Below, piece after piece: positions 1-8,443 of a stretch of 64,000 bases of DNA. The notes under the pieces are model-generated. The model did no database searches, had not been told where the DNA came from, and saw only the letters and a program-made list of their open reading frames with translations. Source of the DNA: Rhizobium subbaraonis (lineage in GTDB: Bacteria > Pseudomonadota > Alphaproteobacteria > Rhizobiales > Rhizobiaceae). The number at the start of each line of letters is the position of its first letter. Position 1 is the stretch's first letter. Both the position numbers and the translations under genes were made by a program. The stretch covers positions 183,234 to 247,233 of the forward strand of contig NZ_OBQD01000004.1 of NCBI RefSeq assembly GCF_900220975.1. Direction: 5' to 3'.

Positions 1-530
1 TGTCGCGCGGCGGCATGCGCACCAAGATCGATGCCGGCAAGATCGCCACTGCTGCGGGCTGCGCGATGATCATCGCATCCGGCAAGCCTGACCATCCGCT
101 CCGCGCCGTTGCGGAAGGGGCGCGCTCCTCGTGGTTTGCGCCATCCGGTTCGCCTGTTGCCGCGCGCAAGACGTGGATCGCCGGGCAGTTGCAGCCGGCT
201 GGCATCCTTTCCATCGACGAGGGTGCGGAGATGGCACTGCGCTCCGGCAAGAGCCTCCTTCCCGCCGGCGTGCTGTCGGTGTCCGGGCTGTTCTCGCGCG
301 GCGACACCATCGCGATCGTGGGCTTGAACGGCCGCGAGATCGCACGCGGACTTGCAAGCTATGACGCCGAGGAGGCGAGACAGATCGCTGGGAAGAAATC
401 GACCGAGATCGCCGGCCTTCTCGGCTACCCGGGTCGGACCGCGATGGTCCACCGCGACGACCTCGTCATGACCGGCGCCCTGCGGCCGGACGGCGCGTTG
501 GCGCAGAAGAAGGATCCCGCCCATGCTTGA
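1..530 (+). CDS. proB: Glutamate 5-kinase, 3' part (cut by window start)
   Basis: ProB phosphorylates L-glutamate to gamma-glutamyl phosphate, the first step of proline synthesis, in the cytoplasm. Only about the last 176 residues are in the window; the reading frame is open from base 3. The first visible residues include [13 protein letters not shown], the conserved end of the amino-acid-kinase domain. From about residue 55 of the visible part onward ([12 protein letters not shown] to the end) it matches a C-terminal PUA domain, the long form of the enzyme. The stop overlaps the start of proA by 8 bases, so the two are translationally coupled. The identity is secure from the motif and the neighbour. 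Confidence 0.95.
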   Translation, partial: SRGGMRTKIDAGKIATAAGCAMIIASGKPDHPLRAVAEGARSSWFAPSGSPVAARKTWIAGQLQPAGILSIDEGAEMALRSGKSLLPAGVLSVSGLFSRGDTIAIVGLNGREIARGLASYDAEEARQIAGKKSTEIAGLLGYPGRTAMVHRDDLVMTGALRPDGALAQKKDPAHA

Positions 531-1794
531 GCAAGTCAACGTCGCCGAACTGATGGCCACGATCGGCCGGAGGGCGCGCGCGGCCGCTCGCCCGCTGGCG
601 ACGGCGTCGACGGAGACGAAGAACCGCGCCCTCGAAGCAATGGCTAAGGCCATAGAGGCGGAAAGGGACACGATCCTTGCTGCCAACGCGATCGACTTGG
701 CCCATGCCCGCGAAAGCGGTGTTGCCGCATCCTTCATCGATCGGTTGACGCTGACACAGGAACGGATTGAGGCGGTCGCCGCCGGCATTCGCGATATCGC
801 CGCCTTCAAGGATCCGGTTGGTGACGTGATCGCAGAATGGGACCGCCCCAACGGGCTGCACATCGAGCGCGTGCGCACGCCGCTCGGCGTCATCGGGGTG
901 ATCTACGAGAGCCGGCCGAACGTGACGGCGGATGCCGGCGCGCTTTGCCTAAAGGCCGGCAATGCCGTCATCCTGCGGGGCGGTTCGGACAGCCTGAACT
1001 CGTCTCAGGCCATCCATGCCTGCCTGGTGCAAGGCCTGAAGGAAGCCGGATTGCCCGAGCATTCCATACAGATGGTTCCGGTCGCGGACCGGGCGGCTGT
1101 CGGCGCGATGCTGTCGGGCCTCGACGGTTGCATCGACGTCATCGTGCCGCGCGGCGGCAAGAGCCTGGTGGCCCGCGTGCAGAACGAGGCGCGCGTTCCG
1201 GTCTTCGCCCATCTCGAAGGGCTCTGCCACATCTATGTCGATCGCTCCGCCGACCCGGAGATGGCGCGCCGTATCGTCGTCAATTCGAAAATGCGCCGCA
1301 CCGGAATCTGCGGCGCGGCCGAGACGCTTCTGATTGACCGGACCGGCGCCGAGACGCTGCTTTCGCCGCTTGTTTCGGCACTGAAGGAAGCCGGCTGTGA
1401 AGTCCGAGCGACGGAGGAGATTCGCGCCCTCGTTCCGGGGCTGGAGCCGGCCACCGAACAGGACTGGTCCACGGAGTATCTGGACGCGATCATTGCCGTG
1501 GCGCTGGTCGATGGCGTCGAGGGCGCGATCGAGCATATCAGCCGCTGGTCGTCGGCGCATACCGAGGCGGTGATCGCGCAGGATCAGGCGGTGGCCGACC
1601 GTTTCTTCGCGGAGATCGATTCGGCGATCCTTCTGCACAATGCCTCCACCCAGTTTGCCGATGGCGGCGAATTTGGCATGGGGGGCGAGATCGGCATCGC
1701 CACGGGCAAAATGCATGCCCGCGGTCCGGTCGGCGTGGAGCAGTTGACCTCGTTCAAGTACAGGGTGCGCGGCACCGGACAGGTGCGGGCGTAG
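523..1794 (+). CDS. proA: Gamma-glutamyl phosphate reductase
   Basis: NADPH-dependent reduction of gamma-glutamyl phosphate to glutamate-5-semialdehyde, second step of proline synthesis, cytoplasmic. The 423 residues match the family's usual length (about 420). The catalytic cysteine lies in [13 protein letters not shown] (Cys263), and the conserved block RGGKSLV is present near residue 210. The ATG at 523 overlaps the proB stop. The proB-proA-nadD order is typical of Rhizobiales chromosomes and points to one transcript; nadD begins on the base after this stop codon. Confidence 0.97.
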   Translation: MLEQVNVAELMATIGRRARAAARPLATASTETKNRALEAMAKAIEAERDTILAANAIDLAHARESGVAASFIDRLTLTQERIEAVAAGIRDIAAFKDPVGDVIAEWDRPNGLHIERVRTPLGVIGVIYESRPNVTADAGALCLKAGNAVILRGGSDSLNSSQAIHACLVQGLKEAGLPEHSIQMVPVADRAAVGAMLSGLDGCIDVIVPRGGKSLVARVQNEARVPVFAHLEGLCHIYVDRSADPEMARRIVVNSKMRRTGICGAAETLLIDRTGAETLLSPLVSALKEAGCEVRATEEIRALVPGLEPATEQDWSTEYLDAIIAVALVDGVEGAIEHISRWSSAHTEAVIAQDQAVADRFFAEIDSAILLHNASTQFADGGEFGMGGEIGIATGKMHARGPVGVEQLTSFKYRVRGTGQVRA

Positions 1795-2439
1795 GTGAAG
1801 CTGGAGGGAATCGAGGCGCGCTACCTGCGGATGCCGCATGTCGAAAAAGGCATGGCGGTTGGCCTGTTCGGAGGCTCCTTCAACCCGCCGCACGAGGGTC
1901 ACGTACTCGTGGCCGACATCGCGCTTCGCCGCCTCCGCCTCGATCAGCTCTGGTGGATGGTCACGCCCGGAAATCCGCTCAAGGATCATCGCCACCTTGC
2001 CCCCCTCGCCGAGCGCCTGAAGCTTTCGGAGGTGATCACCCCCGATCCGCGTATCAAGGTCACCGCCTTCGAAAAGACGATCGGCCAGAACTATACGGCC
2101 CGCACGCTTGAAATCGTCAGGGCCCGCAATCCCGGCGTCCATTTCGTCTGGATCATGGGCGCAGACAGCCTGCAGGGCTTTCATCGCTGGCAGAACTGGC
2201 AAAGTATCGCCCGGACCTTTCCGATTGCGGTCGTCGACCGCCCGGGGGCCACGCTGGCCTTCTTGTCCTCGATGATGGCCAAGACGTTCGACCGGGCCCG
2301 TGTCGACGAGGAAGATGCCGGCGCGCTTGCCTATCGTCGCGCGCCTGCCTGGACGTTCATTCACGGCCCGCGCTCGCTTCTCAGTTCCAGCGCGCTTCGC
2401 CACCGTGCCGAAGCCCAGAAACGCAGGGACGAAGACTAG
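1795..2439 (+). CDS. nadD: Nicotinate-nucleotide adenylyltransferase
   Basis: Adenylates nicotinate mononucleotide to deamido-NAD, a late step of NAD synthesis. The nucleotidyltransferase motif GGSFNPPHEGH is at residues 26-36 and the C-terminal SSSALR block stands for the family's SSTxIR motif. The GTG at 1795 abuts the proA TAG; an internal ATG at 1831 is an alternative start but would leave few residues before the motif. At 214 residues it is of normal length. Position between proA and rsfS is the usual rhizobial arrangement. Confidence 0.95.
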   Translation: MKLEGIEARYLRMPHVEKGMAVGLFGGSFNPPHEGHVLVADIALRRLRLDQLWWMVTPGNPLKDHRHLAPLAERLKLSEVITPDPRIKVTAFEKTIGQNYTARTLEIVRARNPGVHFVWIMGADSLQGFHRWQNWQSIARTFPIAVVDRPGATLAFLSSMMAKTFDRARVDEEDAGALAYRRAPAWTFIHGPRSLLSSSALRHRAEAQKRRDED

Positions 2440-2540
2440 CATCTTGAAACCGGCCCCTATTGGTGCCTAAATCTAGATGTGGTTCGACGTAGATGCGCGA
2501 ATCATACCGTGCCGGATCTGTTAAGTGGAAAGGATTTACT

Positions 2541-2951
2541 CTGACAACAGTGCACGCGAAGGGAAGCGCTCGCGCCCTTCCCAAAAGCGCAGGACGCGGC
2601 GACGATGCTGCCGAACGCGCTCTTCAAGCCGTCCTCGTAAGCCTCGAGGATTCGAAGGCAGAAGATATCGTCACGATCGACATTGCCGGGAAGTCCGCGC
2701 TGGGCGACTACATGGTGGTCGCGTCCGGGCGATCCAACCGTCACGTCGCGGCGATCTGCGACCACCTGATCACCGATCTGAAGGATGAGGGCTTCGGTTC
2801 TGCCCGCGTCGAAGGACTGGAGACCGGCGACTGGGTGCTGATCGATACGGGCGACATCATCGTCCACGTGTTCCGTCCTGAAGTCCGCGAGTTCTACAAC
2901 ATCGAAAAGATGTGGGCCGCTCCGGACATGGAAGAGGGCACGTTGCACTAG
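2541..2951 (+). CDS. rsfS: Ribosomal silencing factor RsfS
   Basis: RsfS (Iojap/DUF143 family) binds ribosomal protein uL14 and blocks joining of the subunits when nutrients are low. The family core runs from ALQAVLVSLEDSKAEDIV through GKSALGDYMVVASGRS to REFYNIEKMW. An ATG at 2493 gives a longer reading frame of 152 residues, but a strong Shine-Dalgarno sequence (GGAAAGGA, 2527-2534) lies just before an in-frame CTG at 2541, with a GTG at 2550 as a further option. I chose the CTG, giving 136 residues; the exact start is uncertain. It sits between nadD and rlmH as in other rhizobia. Confidence 0.9.
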   Translation: MTTVHAKGSARALPKSAGRGDDAAERALQAVLVSLEDSKAEDIVTIDIAGKSALGDYMVVASGRSNRHVAAICDHLITDLKDEGFGSARVEGLETGDWVLIDTGDIIVHVFRPEVREFYNIEKMWAAPDMEEGTLH

Positions 2952-3048
2952 AACGTCGCGCGCCCGCCTTCGGAGCGCGCCAGGCGGCCAGGAGTGAAAG
3001 ACGTCCCTTGGGGCGACAGTTGCCGCTGCGCGACGGAGGTACCGGATC

Positions 3049-3531
3049 ATGCGGATCGGGCTTTTTGCGGTGGGACGGCTGAAAGCCGGACCTGAGAAGG
3101 ATCTTGCCGCGCGCTATCTCGATCGCTTTGCGAAATCGGGTCCGGCAATCGGGCTGGAACTCGGCAAGATGGTCGAGGTGGCGGAAAGCCGTGCCGCAAA
3201 TGCCCAGACCCGCAAGCGCGAGGAAGCGGCCCTTCTCGACAAGGCGCTTGCCGCGGACACCGTGCTCGTGCTGCTGGACGAGCGCGGCAAGGCAATCGGG
3301 TCGGAAGACTTCGCAGGCCAGATCGGCAGATGGCGCGACGATGGCAAGCGCGAAGTGATGATCGCGATCGGCGGAGCGGACGGGCTGGAGCCTGCTCTGC
3401 ACGCGCGCGCCGACGCGGTTCTTTGCCTCGGCAAGATGACCTGGCCGCACCAGCTTGTCCGCATCCTCATCGCCGAGCAGCTGTATCGCGCCACCACCAT
3501 TCTCTCTGGCCATCCCTATCATCGCGTCTAG
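3049..3531 (+). CDS. rlmH: 23S rRNA (pseudouridine1915-N3)-methyltransferase RlmH
   Basis: SPOUT-class methyltransferase that methylates pseudouridine 1915 of 23S rRNA in assembled 70S ribosomes. The 160 residues are the usual family length. Family marks are the glycine-rich AIGGADGL loop near residue 105 and the C-terminal block with RILIAEQLYRA and SGHPYHR. It follows rsfS by about 100 bases, as in most alphaproteobacteria, so both steps of large-subunit maturation are encoded together. Confidence 0.96.
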   Translation: MRIGLFAVGRLKAGPEKDLAARYLDRFAKSGPAIGLELGKMVEVAESRAANAQTRKREEAALLDKALAADTVLVLLDERGKAIGSEDFAGQIGRWRDDGKREVMIAIGGADGLEPALHARADAVLCLGKMTWPHQLVRILIAEQLYRATTILSGHPYHRV

Positions 3532-3711
3532 GATCAAGATTTGATCGCCACAGGGGATTTGTCCTTCGGGTCGAAATTTCGGCGCTGTGTTCTGGCGAAA
3601 TCGCGATAGGCCTCGTCGGGGCGATTGGATCGGACGCGCGTGCAAGCAGAATTGATTTCCTCTGGCGCGGCCGCGTGCGCTAAACGGGTCGGACAAACAA
3701 GGCGCGGGAAC

Positions 3712-5148
3712 ATGATGGCGTCGGCACCAGGCAGAACCGGGGAAGGACAGGCGGTCCGTCGCGCATCGCGGCTGGGCCCGGCCGTGTTTGTCCTTTCGGC
3801 ACTGCTTTCCGCCCCCGTCTTTGCAACCGATCCGGAACAGACGCCCGGCACGACGGGGCGCATCGCCCAGAGTACGGATGTGGAGGCCGATCCGGCGGCG
3901 GCGATCGCGCTTCGTCGCGACGGTACGCGGCGCGAACTGGAAGAGCTGTCCAAAACCATAACGCTTTCGCAGGACAAGGTTCGAGAGCTGGAAGCGGGGA
4001 TCGACCGGTTGGCAAAGGATCGCGCCTCGCTGCGCGAGGCGATCGTCCGGTCCGCCCGGGCGCGCCAGGACATGGAAGCGAAGATTCTCGCCGGCGAAAA
4101 GCGCCTGGCCGGAATGCGCGGCGAGGAAGATGCGGCCCGCGCCTCGCTGCACGAGCGGCGCGGCCTGCTTGCCGAAGTGCTGGCGGCGCTGCAGCGCATG
4201 GGTCGCAATCCGCCCCCTGCCATCCTGGTCACGCCCGACGACGCGCTCGGCTCGGTGCGTAGCGCCATCCTGCTCGGTGCGGTCGTTCCCGGCATCCGGG
4301 CCGAGACCGACAAACTGGTCGCCGACCTGCAGAAGCTTATCGCGATCCGTAACCAGATCGGCAAGGAGAAGGCCGATCTGGCGACAGCGATGAGCAGCCG
4401 GCTGGAAGAGGAGAAGCGGTCGCAACTCCTGATCAGCCAGAACGAGGCTCTGGCGGCGGAGAATACGCGGACGCTGGAAGCGGAGCGGCGGCGCTCGGAC
4501 GAGCTCGCTGGACGCGCCACCAGCCTGGAAGGCCTGATCGGCAGCATGGAGCGCGAAATCGCATCGGTCCGCGAAGCGGCGGCCCTGGCACGCGTTCAGG
4601 AAGCCGAAAGGGCGAAGCAGACGGAAGACGAACGCCGGCGCGCGCGAGAAGCGGCGCTCTCCGCCTCGCCCGACAAAAACCGCATTGCTCCGGCATATCC
4701 GTTCTCCGAATTGCAGAAGCGGCTGGCATTTCCCGTTGCGGGTGATCCGGTGCGGCAGTTCGGCGATGCGGATGGCACGGGCCATTCGTCACAGGGGCTG
4801 ATTCTTGCGACGAATGCGGGCGCGCTGGTGACGGCGCCGGCGGATGGCTGGGTGGTGTTCGCAGGAACATTCCGGAGCTATGGCCGGATGGTCATCCTCA
4901 ATGTCGGGGACGACTATCATCTCGTGCTTTCGGGCATGGACCGGGTGAGTGTGAGAGAAGGACAGTTCGTCGTGGCGGGCGAGCCGCTCGCCGTGATGGG
5001 TGAAAAAAGAGTGGCAAGCGTGAACGCATTGGCGCTGGAAACGGATCGGCCAACGCTTTACATTGAGTTTCGAAAGAACGGCAAACCGGTTGATCCCAGA
5101 CCCTGGTGGACCGCAAGTGTCTCTGGAAAGGTACGTGATGATTCGTAG
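3712..5148 (+). CDS. EnvC-like murein hydrolase activator with degenerate LytM domain
   Basis: Likely a periplasmic activator of amidases that split the septal cell wall. I chose the ATG at 3712 because it gives a signal peptide (hydrophobic run PAVFVLSALLSAPVFA); a longer frame opens at 3625. Long charged coiled-coil segments fill about residues 50-310, followed by a C-terminal M23/LytM-like domain with the family block LYIEFRKNGKPVDPRPWW. The zinc ligands look lost: the usual HxGxD becomes GHSSQGLIL and the HxH becomes HLVLSGM, which fits EnvC-type activators that do not cut peptidoglycan themselves. Its stop overlaps the ctpA start by 11 bases. Confidence 0.85.
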   Translation: MMASAPGRTGEGQAVRRASRLGPAVFVLSALLSAPVFATDPEQTPGTTGRIAQSTDVEADPAAAIALRRDGTRRELEELSKTITLSQDKVRELEAGIDRLAKDRASLREAIVRSARARQDMEAKILAGEKRLAGMRGEEDAARASLHERRGLLAEVLAALQRMGRNPPPAILVTPDDALGSVRSAILLGAVVPGIRAETDKLVADLQKLIAIRNQIGKEKADLATAMSSRLEEEKRSQLLISQNEALAAENTRTLEAERRRSDELAGRATSLEGLIGSMEREIASVREAAALARVQEAERAKQTEDERRRAREAALSASPDKNRIAPAYPFSELQKRLAFPVAGDPVRQFGDADGTGHSSQGLILATNAGALVTAPADGWVVFAGTFRSYGRMVILNVGDDYHLVLSGMDRVSVREGQFVVAGEPLAVMGEKRVASVNALALETDRPTLYIEFRKNGKPVDPRPWWTASVSGKVRDDS

Positions 5149-6460
5149 GGCTTCCCTTGTTCTCGTCGGAGCACTGATGGGTGCTACGGCCATGAGCGCA
5201 ATCTATTCGGTGACGGCGCCGGCAGAGGCTGCGGGTTCGTCGACCTACCGCGAACTGTCCATCTTTGGCGACGTGTTCGAGCGCGTGCGCGCGCAATACG
5301 TGACCCCGCCCAAGGAAGACCAACTGATCGAAAATGCCATCAACGGCATGCTGACTTCGCTCGACCCGCATTCGTCCTACATGAACGCCAAGGATGCCGA
5401 GGACATGCGCACGCAGACGCGTGGCGAATTCGGCGGCCTGGGCATCGAAGTGACGATGGAAGATGAGCTGGTCAAGGTCATCACGCCGATCGACGACACT
5501 CCGGCTGCTCGCGCCGGCGTTCTTGCAGGCGACCTGATCTCGAAGATCGATGGCGCGGACGTTCGCGGCCTGAAGCTCGAGGAAGCCGTCGACAAGATGC
5601 GCGGCAAGGTCAATACGCCGATCAAGCTGACGCTCATCCGCAAGGGGGCCGACAAGCCGATCGAACTGGAGATCATGCGCGACATCATCGCGGTGAAGGC
5701 GGTGAAGTATCGCGTCGAGAACGACGTCGGATATCTGCGTGTGATTTCGTTCACGGAGAAGACCTTCGACGATCTTGAAAAGGGCATTGAAAAGATCAAG
5801 GCCGACGTTCCCGCCGACAAGCTCAAGGGCTACGTTCTCGACCTGCGCCTGAATCCGGGCGGCCTGCTCGACCAGGCGATCAACGTTTCGGACGCTTTCC
5901 TGGAACGCGGCGAAGTCGTGTCGACGCGCGGCCGCAACGAGGATGAGACCCGGCGCTTCAACGCCTCCCCCGGTGATCTGACCGATGGCAAGCCGCTGAT
6001 CGTTCTGGTCAACGGCGGCTCGGCCTCGGCTTCGGAGATCGTGGCGGGTGCGCTGCAGGATCTTCGCCGCGCCACGGTCGTGGGCACCCGCTCCTTCGGC
6101 AAGGGATCGGTCCAGACGATCATTCCGCTTGGCGACGCCGGGGCTCTGCGTCTGACGACGGCGCTCTATTACACGCCGTCGGGCAAGTCGATCCAGGGCA
6201 CGGGCATCACGCCCGACATCAAGGTCGATCAGCCGCTGCCGCCGGAACTGCAAGGCAAGCTTGAGACCGCGGGCGAGTCGAGCCTGCGTGGCCATATCAA
6301 GGGCCAGAGCGAGAACGAGGAAGGCTCCGGCTCCGCTGCCTACGTGCCGCCGGAAGCAAAGGACGACCTGCAGCTGCAGTACGCACTCGAGCTGCTGCGC
6401 GGCGAGAAGACCGATCCGTCGTTCCCCGCCAATCCTGAAAAGGCTGAGCTGAAGAACTAA
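5138..6460 (+). CDS. ctpA: C-terminal processing peptidase, S41 family
   Basis: Periplasmic serine protease of the carboxy-terminal processing family. Start ATG at 5138 has GGAAAGG at 5125-5131 and opens with a signal peptide (RRASLVLVGALMGATAMSA). A PDZ domain lies at about residues 90-170 (GLGIEVTMED, AGDLISKIDG), then the S41 domain. The catalytic Ser297 in GGSASASEI and Lys322 in FGKGSVQ are 25 residues apart, the spacing expected for this family. Overlap with the EnvC-like gene suggests joint expression and a shared cell-wall role; a hairpin follows the gene. Confidence 0.95.
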   Translation: MIRRASLVLVGALMGATAMSAIYSVTAPAEAAGSSTYRELSIFGDVFERVRAQYVTPPKEDQLIENAINGMLTSLDPHSSYMNAKDAEDMRTQTRGEFGGLGIEVTMEDELVKVITPIDDTPAARAGVLAGDLISKIDGADVRGLKLEEAVDKMRGKVNTPIKLTLIRKGADKPIELEIMRDIIAVKAVKYRVENDVGYLRVISFTEKTFDDLEKGIEKIKADVPADKLKGYVLDLRLNPGGLLDQAINVSDAFLERGEVVSTRGRNEDETRRFNASPGDLTDGKPLIVLVNGGSASASEIVAGALQDLRRATVVGTRSFGKGSVQTIIPLGDAGALRLTTALYYTPSGKSIQGTGITPDIKVDQPLPPELQGKLETAGESSLRGHIKGQSENEEGSGSAAYVPPEAKDDLQLQYALELLRGEKTDPSFPANPEKAELKN

Positions 6461-6468
6461 ACTCAGAC

Positions 6469-6505
6469 GACCCGGCTTGCTGCTACAGCGGTGCGCCGGG
6501 TCTTT
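6469..6505 (+). terminator. Probable Rho-independent terminator after ctpA
   Basis: GACCCGGC (6469-6476) pairs perfectly with GCCGGGTC (6495-6502), followed by TTTC. The 18-base loop is long and the T run short, so efficiency is uncertain. It lies just upstream of the next gene's start. Confidence 0.5.
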
Positions 6506-6533
6506 CGCATTCGCGGGCAGGGCGGCCTCACTT

Positions 6534-7748
6534 TTGGGAACGGATCTCAACGCACCCCTCGGTCAGAACCGGAAGGTGTCGCCCGGCCGCAAGCGCGCGC
6601 CGCGCCATTCGGCGGCGCGTCTGGCTGCCTTTCTCGTCGTAGCCGGCGTTCTCGGCCTTTCACTATGGTCGGCATTCGGCCCGCGCGGCGACTTCAGGAC
6701 ACCCGATCCGGTCGACCAGCAAGCAGATGAGGCAGACATCCAGCCCGCCGTTCCCGCCACATCTTCGGAGAACGCCGAAGTGTCGCCCTCTGGCGGCGGC
6801 GTGCGGCGCGAACGCGGCCTTTCCGGCGCAAGCGTGGAAGAAACCCGCAATGCCGATGGCAGCGTCGTACGCAAGTTCACGCCGAAGGACCGGGACGGCA
6901 CGGGACCGCTGATCATAGAAGCAAGCCGGATCGGGCAGGATCCGCGCTCCGCCGGCTTCCCCAATGAAGATCTCGTCGAGGCGACCTCTTACGGAAAGCT
7001 CCCGATCGTCGGACCCGACGGACTGCGTCCGATGGAGCAGTACGCCCGCCCCTGGTCGGGCGCGCGCGGCACGCGGATCGCTATCGTCGTCGGCGGGCTC
7101 GGCCTTAGCCAGACCGGTACGCAGAAGGCGATCCGGGATCTGCCGCCGGAAGTGACGCTCGCATTCGCATCGAGCGGCAACAGCCTGCCGCGCTGGATGC
7201 AGGAGGCGCGCCGCGAGGGCCACGAGATCCTGCTTCAGGTACCGCTCGAGCCCTTCGAGGATCCGGCCAACGAGCCTGGCCCGCATACGCTGCGCACCGA
7301 TTTCAGCGCCAAGCGCAATCTGGACGAACTGCATCGGGCGATGGGGCAGATCACCAACTATACCGGCATCATGAACTACATGGGCGGGCGGTTCCTTGCC
7401 GATGCCGACGCCATGGAGCCTGTCATGCGCGACCTTTCCGAGCGTGGGCTGCTGTTTCTCGATGACGGTACCTCTGCCCAGTCGCTGTCCGGCACGATTG
7501 CCGGTGCGCTCGACATGCCGCACGCCTTTGCCGACGTGCAGCTCGACGCGACGCTTTCACGAGACGCCATCCTGCGCAAGCTCGACGAACTGGAGCGGAT
7601 CGCGCGACGCAACGGCAGCGCGATCGGCGTTGCCTCCGCCTTCGATGAGAGCGTCGAGGCCATTGCTGAGTGGTATCCGGAGGCCAGTCAGCGCGGTCTG
7701 GAAATCGTCGGTGTCGCTGCGCTGGCCGAACAGAATAGCCAGCAGTAA
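6534..7748 (+). CDS. Divergent polysaccharide deacetylase family protein (YibQ-like)
   Basis: Member of the divergent polysaccharide deacetylase family (PF04748, YibQ type), commonly encoded between ctpA and rppH in rhizobia; substrate unknown. The longest frame starts at 6477, but a TTG at 6534 gives an N-terminus [11 protein letters not shown] that looks more natural. One membrane anchor is visible near residues 18-40 ([18 protein letters not shown]), then a low-complexity linker, then the NodB-like fold from about residue 175 ([33 protein letters not shown]). Probably anchored in the inner membrane facing the periplasm, consistent with cell-wall neighbours. Confidence 0.85.
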   Translation: MGTDLNAPLGQNRKVSPGRKRAPRHSAARLAAFLVVAGVLGLSLWSAFGPRGDFRTPDPVDQQADEADIQPAVPATSSENAEVSPSGGGVRRERGLSGASVEETRNADGSVVRKFTPKDRDGTGPLIIEASRIGQDPRSAGFPNEDLVEATSYGKLPIVGPDGLRPMEQYARPWSGARGTRIAIVVGGLGLSQTGTQKAIRDLPPEVTLAFASSGNSLPRWMQEARREGHEILLQVPLEPFEDPANEPGPHTLRTDFSAKRNLDELHRAMGQITNYTGIMNYMGGRFLADADAMEPVMRDLSERGLLFLDDGTSAQSLSGTIAGALDMPHAFADVQLDATLSRDAILRKLDELERIARRNGSAIGVASAFDESVEAIAEWYPEASQRGLEIVGVAALAEQNSQQ

Positions 7749-7786
7749 TCCGCTGGAGCAGAGACAATCAGAAACGGAAATGGACG

Positions 7787-8314
7787 ATGAGCAAGGATAA
7801 GAAGCGACCGGTCCTGGCGGAAGACCTACCCTACCGTCCCTGCGTGGGCATCATGGTGCTGAACCGGCAGGGGCTGGTCTGGGCGGGGCGGCGCGTCGCC
7901 ATCGGTAATTCCGAGTATGACGGCTCGCCGCAGCTGTGGCAGATGCCGCAAGGCGGCATCGACAAGGATGAAGATCCGCTGAAGGCGGCGCATCGCGAGC
8001 TTTACGAGGAAACGGGCATGCGCTCGGTTTCGCTGATCGCGGATGCCGGCCGGTGGATCAACTACGATCTGCCGCCGCACCTGATCGGCATCGGGTTGAA
8101 GGGCAAGTATCGCGGTCAGACGCAGCGCTGGTTCGCATTCCGCTTCGAGGGCGACGAGAACGAGATCGCCATCAATCCGCCTCCCGGCGGGCATGAGGCG
8201 GAGTTCGACGCATGGGAATGGAAGGAGATGCGGCAATTGCCGGAGCTGATCGTGCCGTTCAAGCGCAGGGTCTATGAGGAGGTCGTCGCGGCCTTCGCCC
8301 ATCTCGCCCCGTAG
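7787..8314 (+). CDS. rppH: RNA pyrophosphohydrolase (Nudix)
   Basis: Removes pyrophosphate from triphosphorylated mRNA 5' ends and so starts mRNA decay. The Nudix box lies at residues 56-78 with the key segment [12 protein letters not shown]. The N-terminal block [13 protein letters not shown] and the W-rich middle ([10 protein letters not shown]) are typical of RppH rather than of other Nudix enzymes. Length 175 residues is normal. It follows the YibQ-like gene by 38 bases, with its own terminator downstream. Confidence 0.95.
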   Translation: MSKDKKRPVLAEDLPYRPCVGIMVLNRQGLVWAGRRVAIGNSEYDGSPQLWQMPQGGIDKDEDPLKAAHRELYEETGMRSVSLIADAGRWINYDLPPHLIGIGLKGKYRGQTQRWFAFRFEGDENEIAINPPPGGHEAEFDAWEWKEMRQLPELIVPFKRRVYEEVVAAFAHLAP

Positions 8315-8350
8315 CCTTCCATGCTTCCGGCCTGTTGATCGCTTCACGTG

Positions 8351-8386
8351 AAACCGCCCACGGCCTGCGCCGCGGGCGGTTTGCTG
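8351..8386 (+). terminator. Terminator after rppH, possibly bidirectional
   Basis: AAACCGCCC (8351-8359) pairs with GGGCGGTTT (8374-8382) and is followed by a T-rich stretch. The stem carries A on one side and T on the other, so it could also stop transcription of the RTX gene arriving from the other strand. Confidence 0.7.
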
Positions 8387-8443
8387 TTTGGCGGTCCGGC
8401 TGGACGATGACGAAAGTCTCCTCCAGCCGAAACCTTTCGCCGG

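Noticed and set aside
949-2442. Long open frame on the minus strand (497 codons) opposite proA and nadD
   Set aside because: It runs antisense to two clearly identified genes; such frames are expected from codon bias in high-GC DNA and the product resembles no family.
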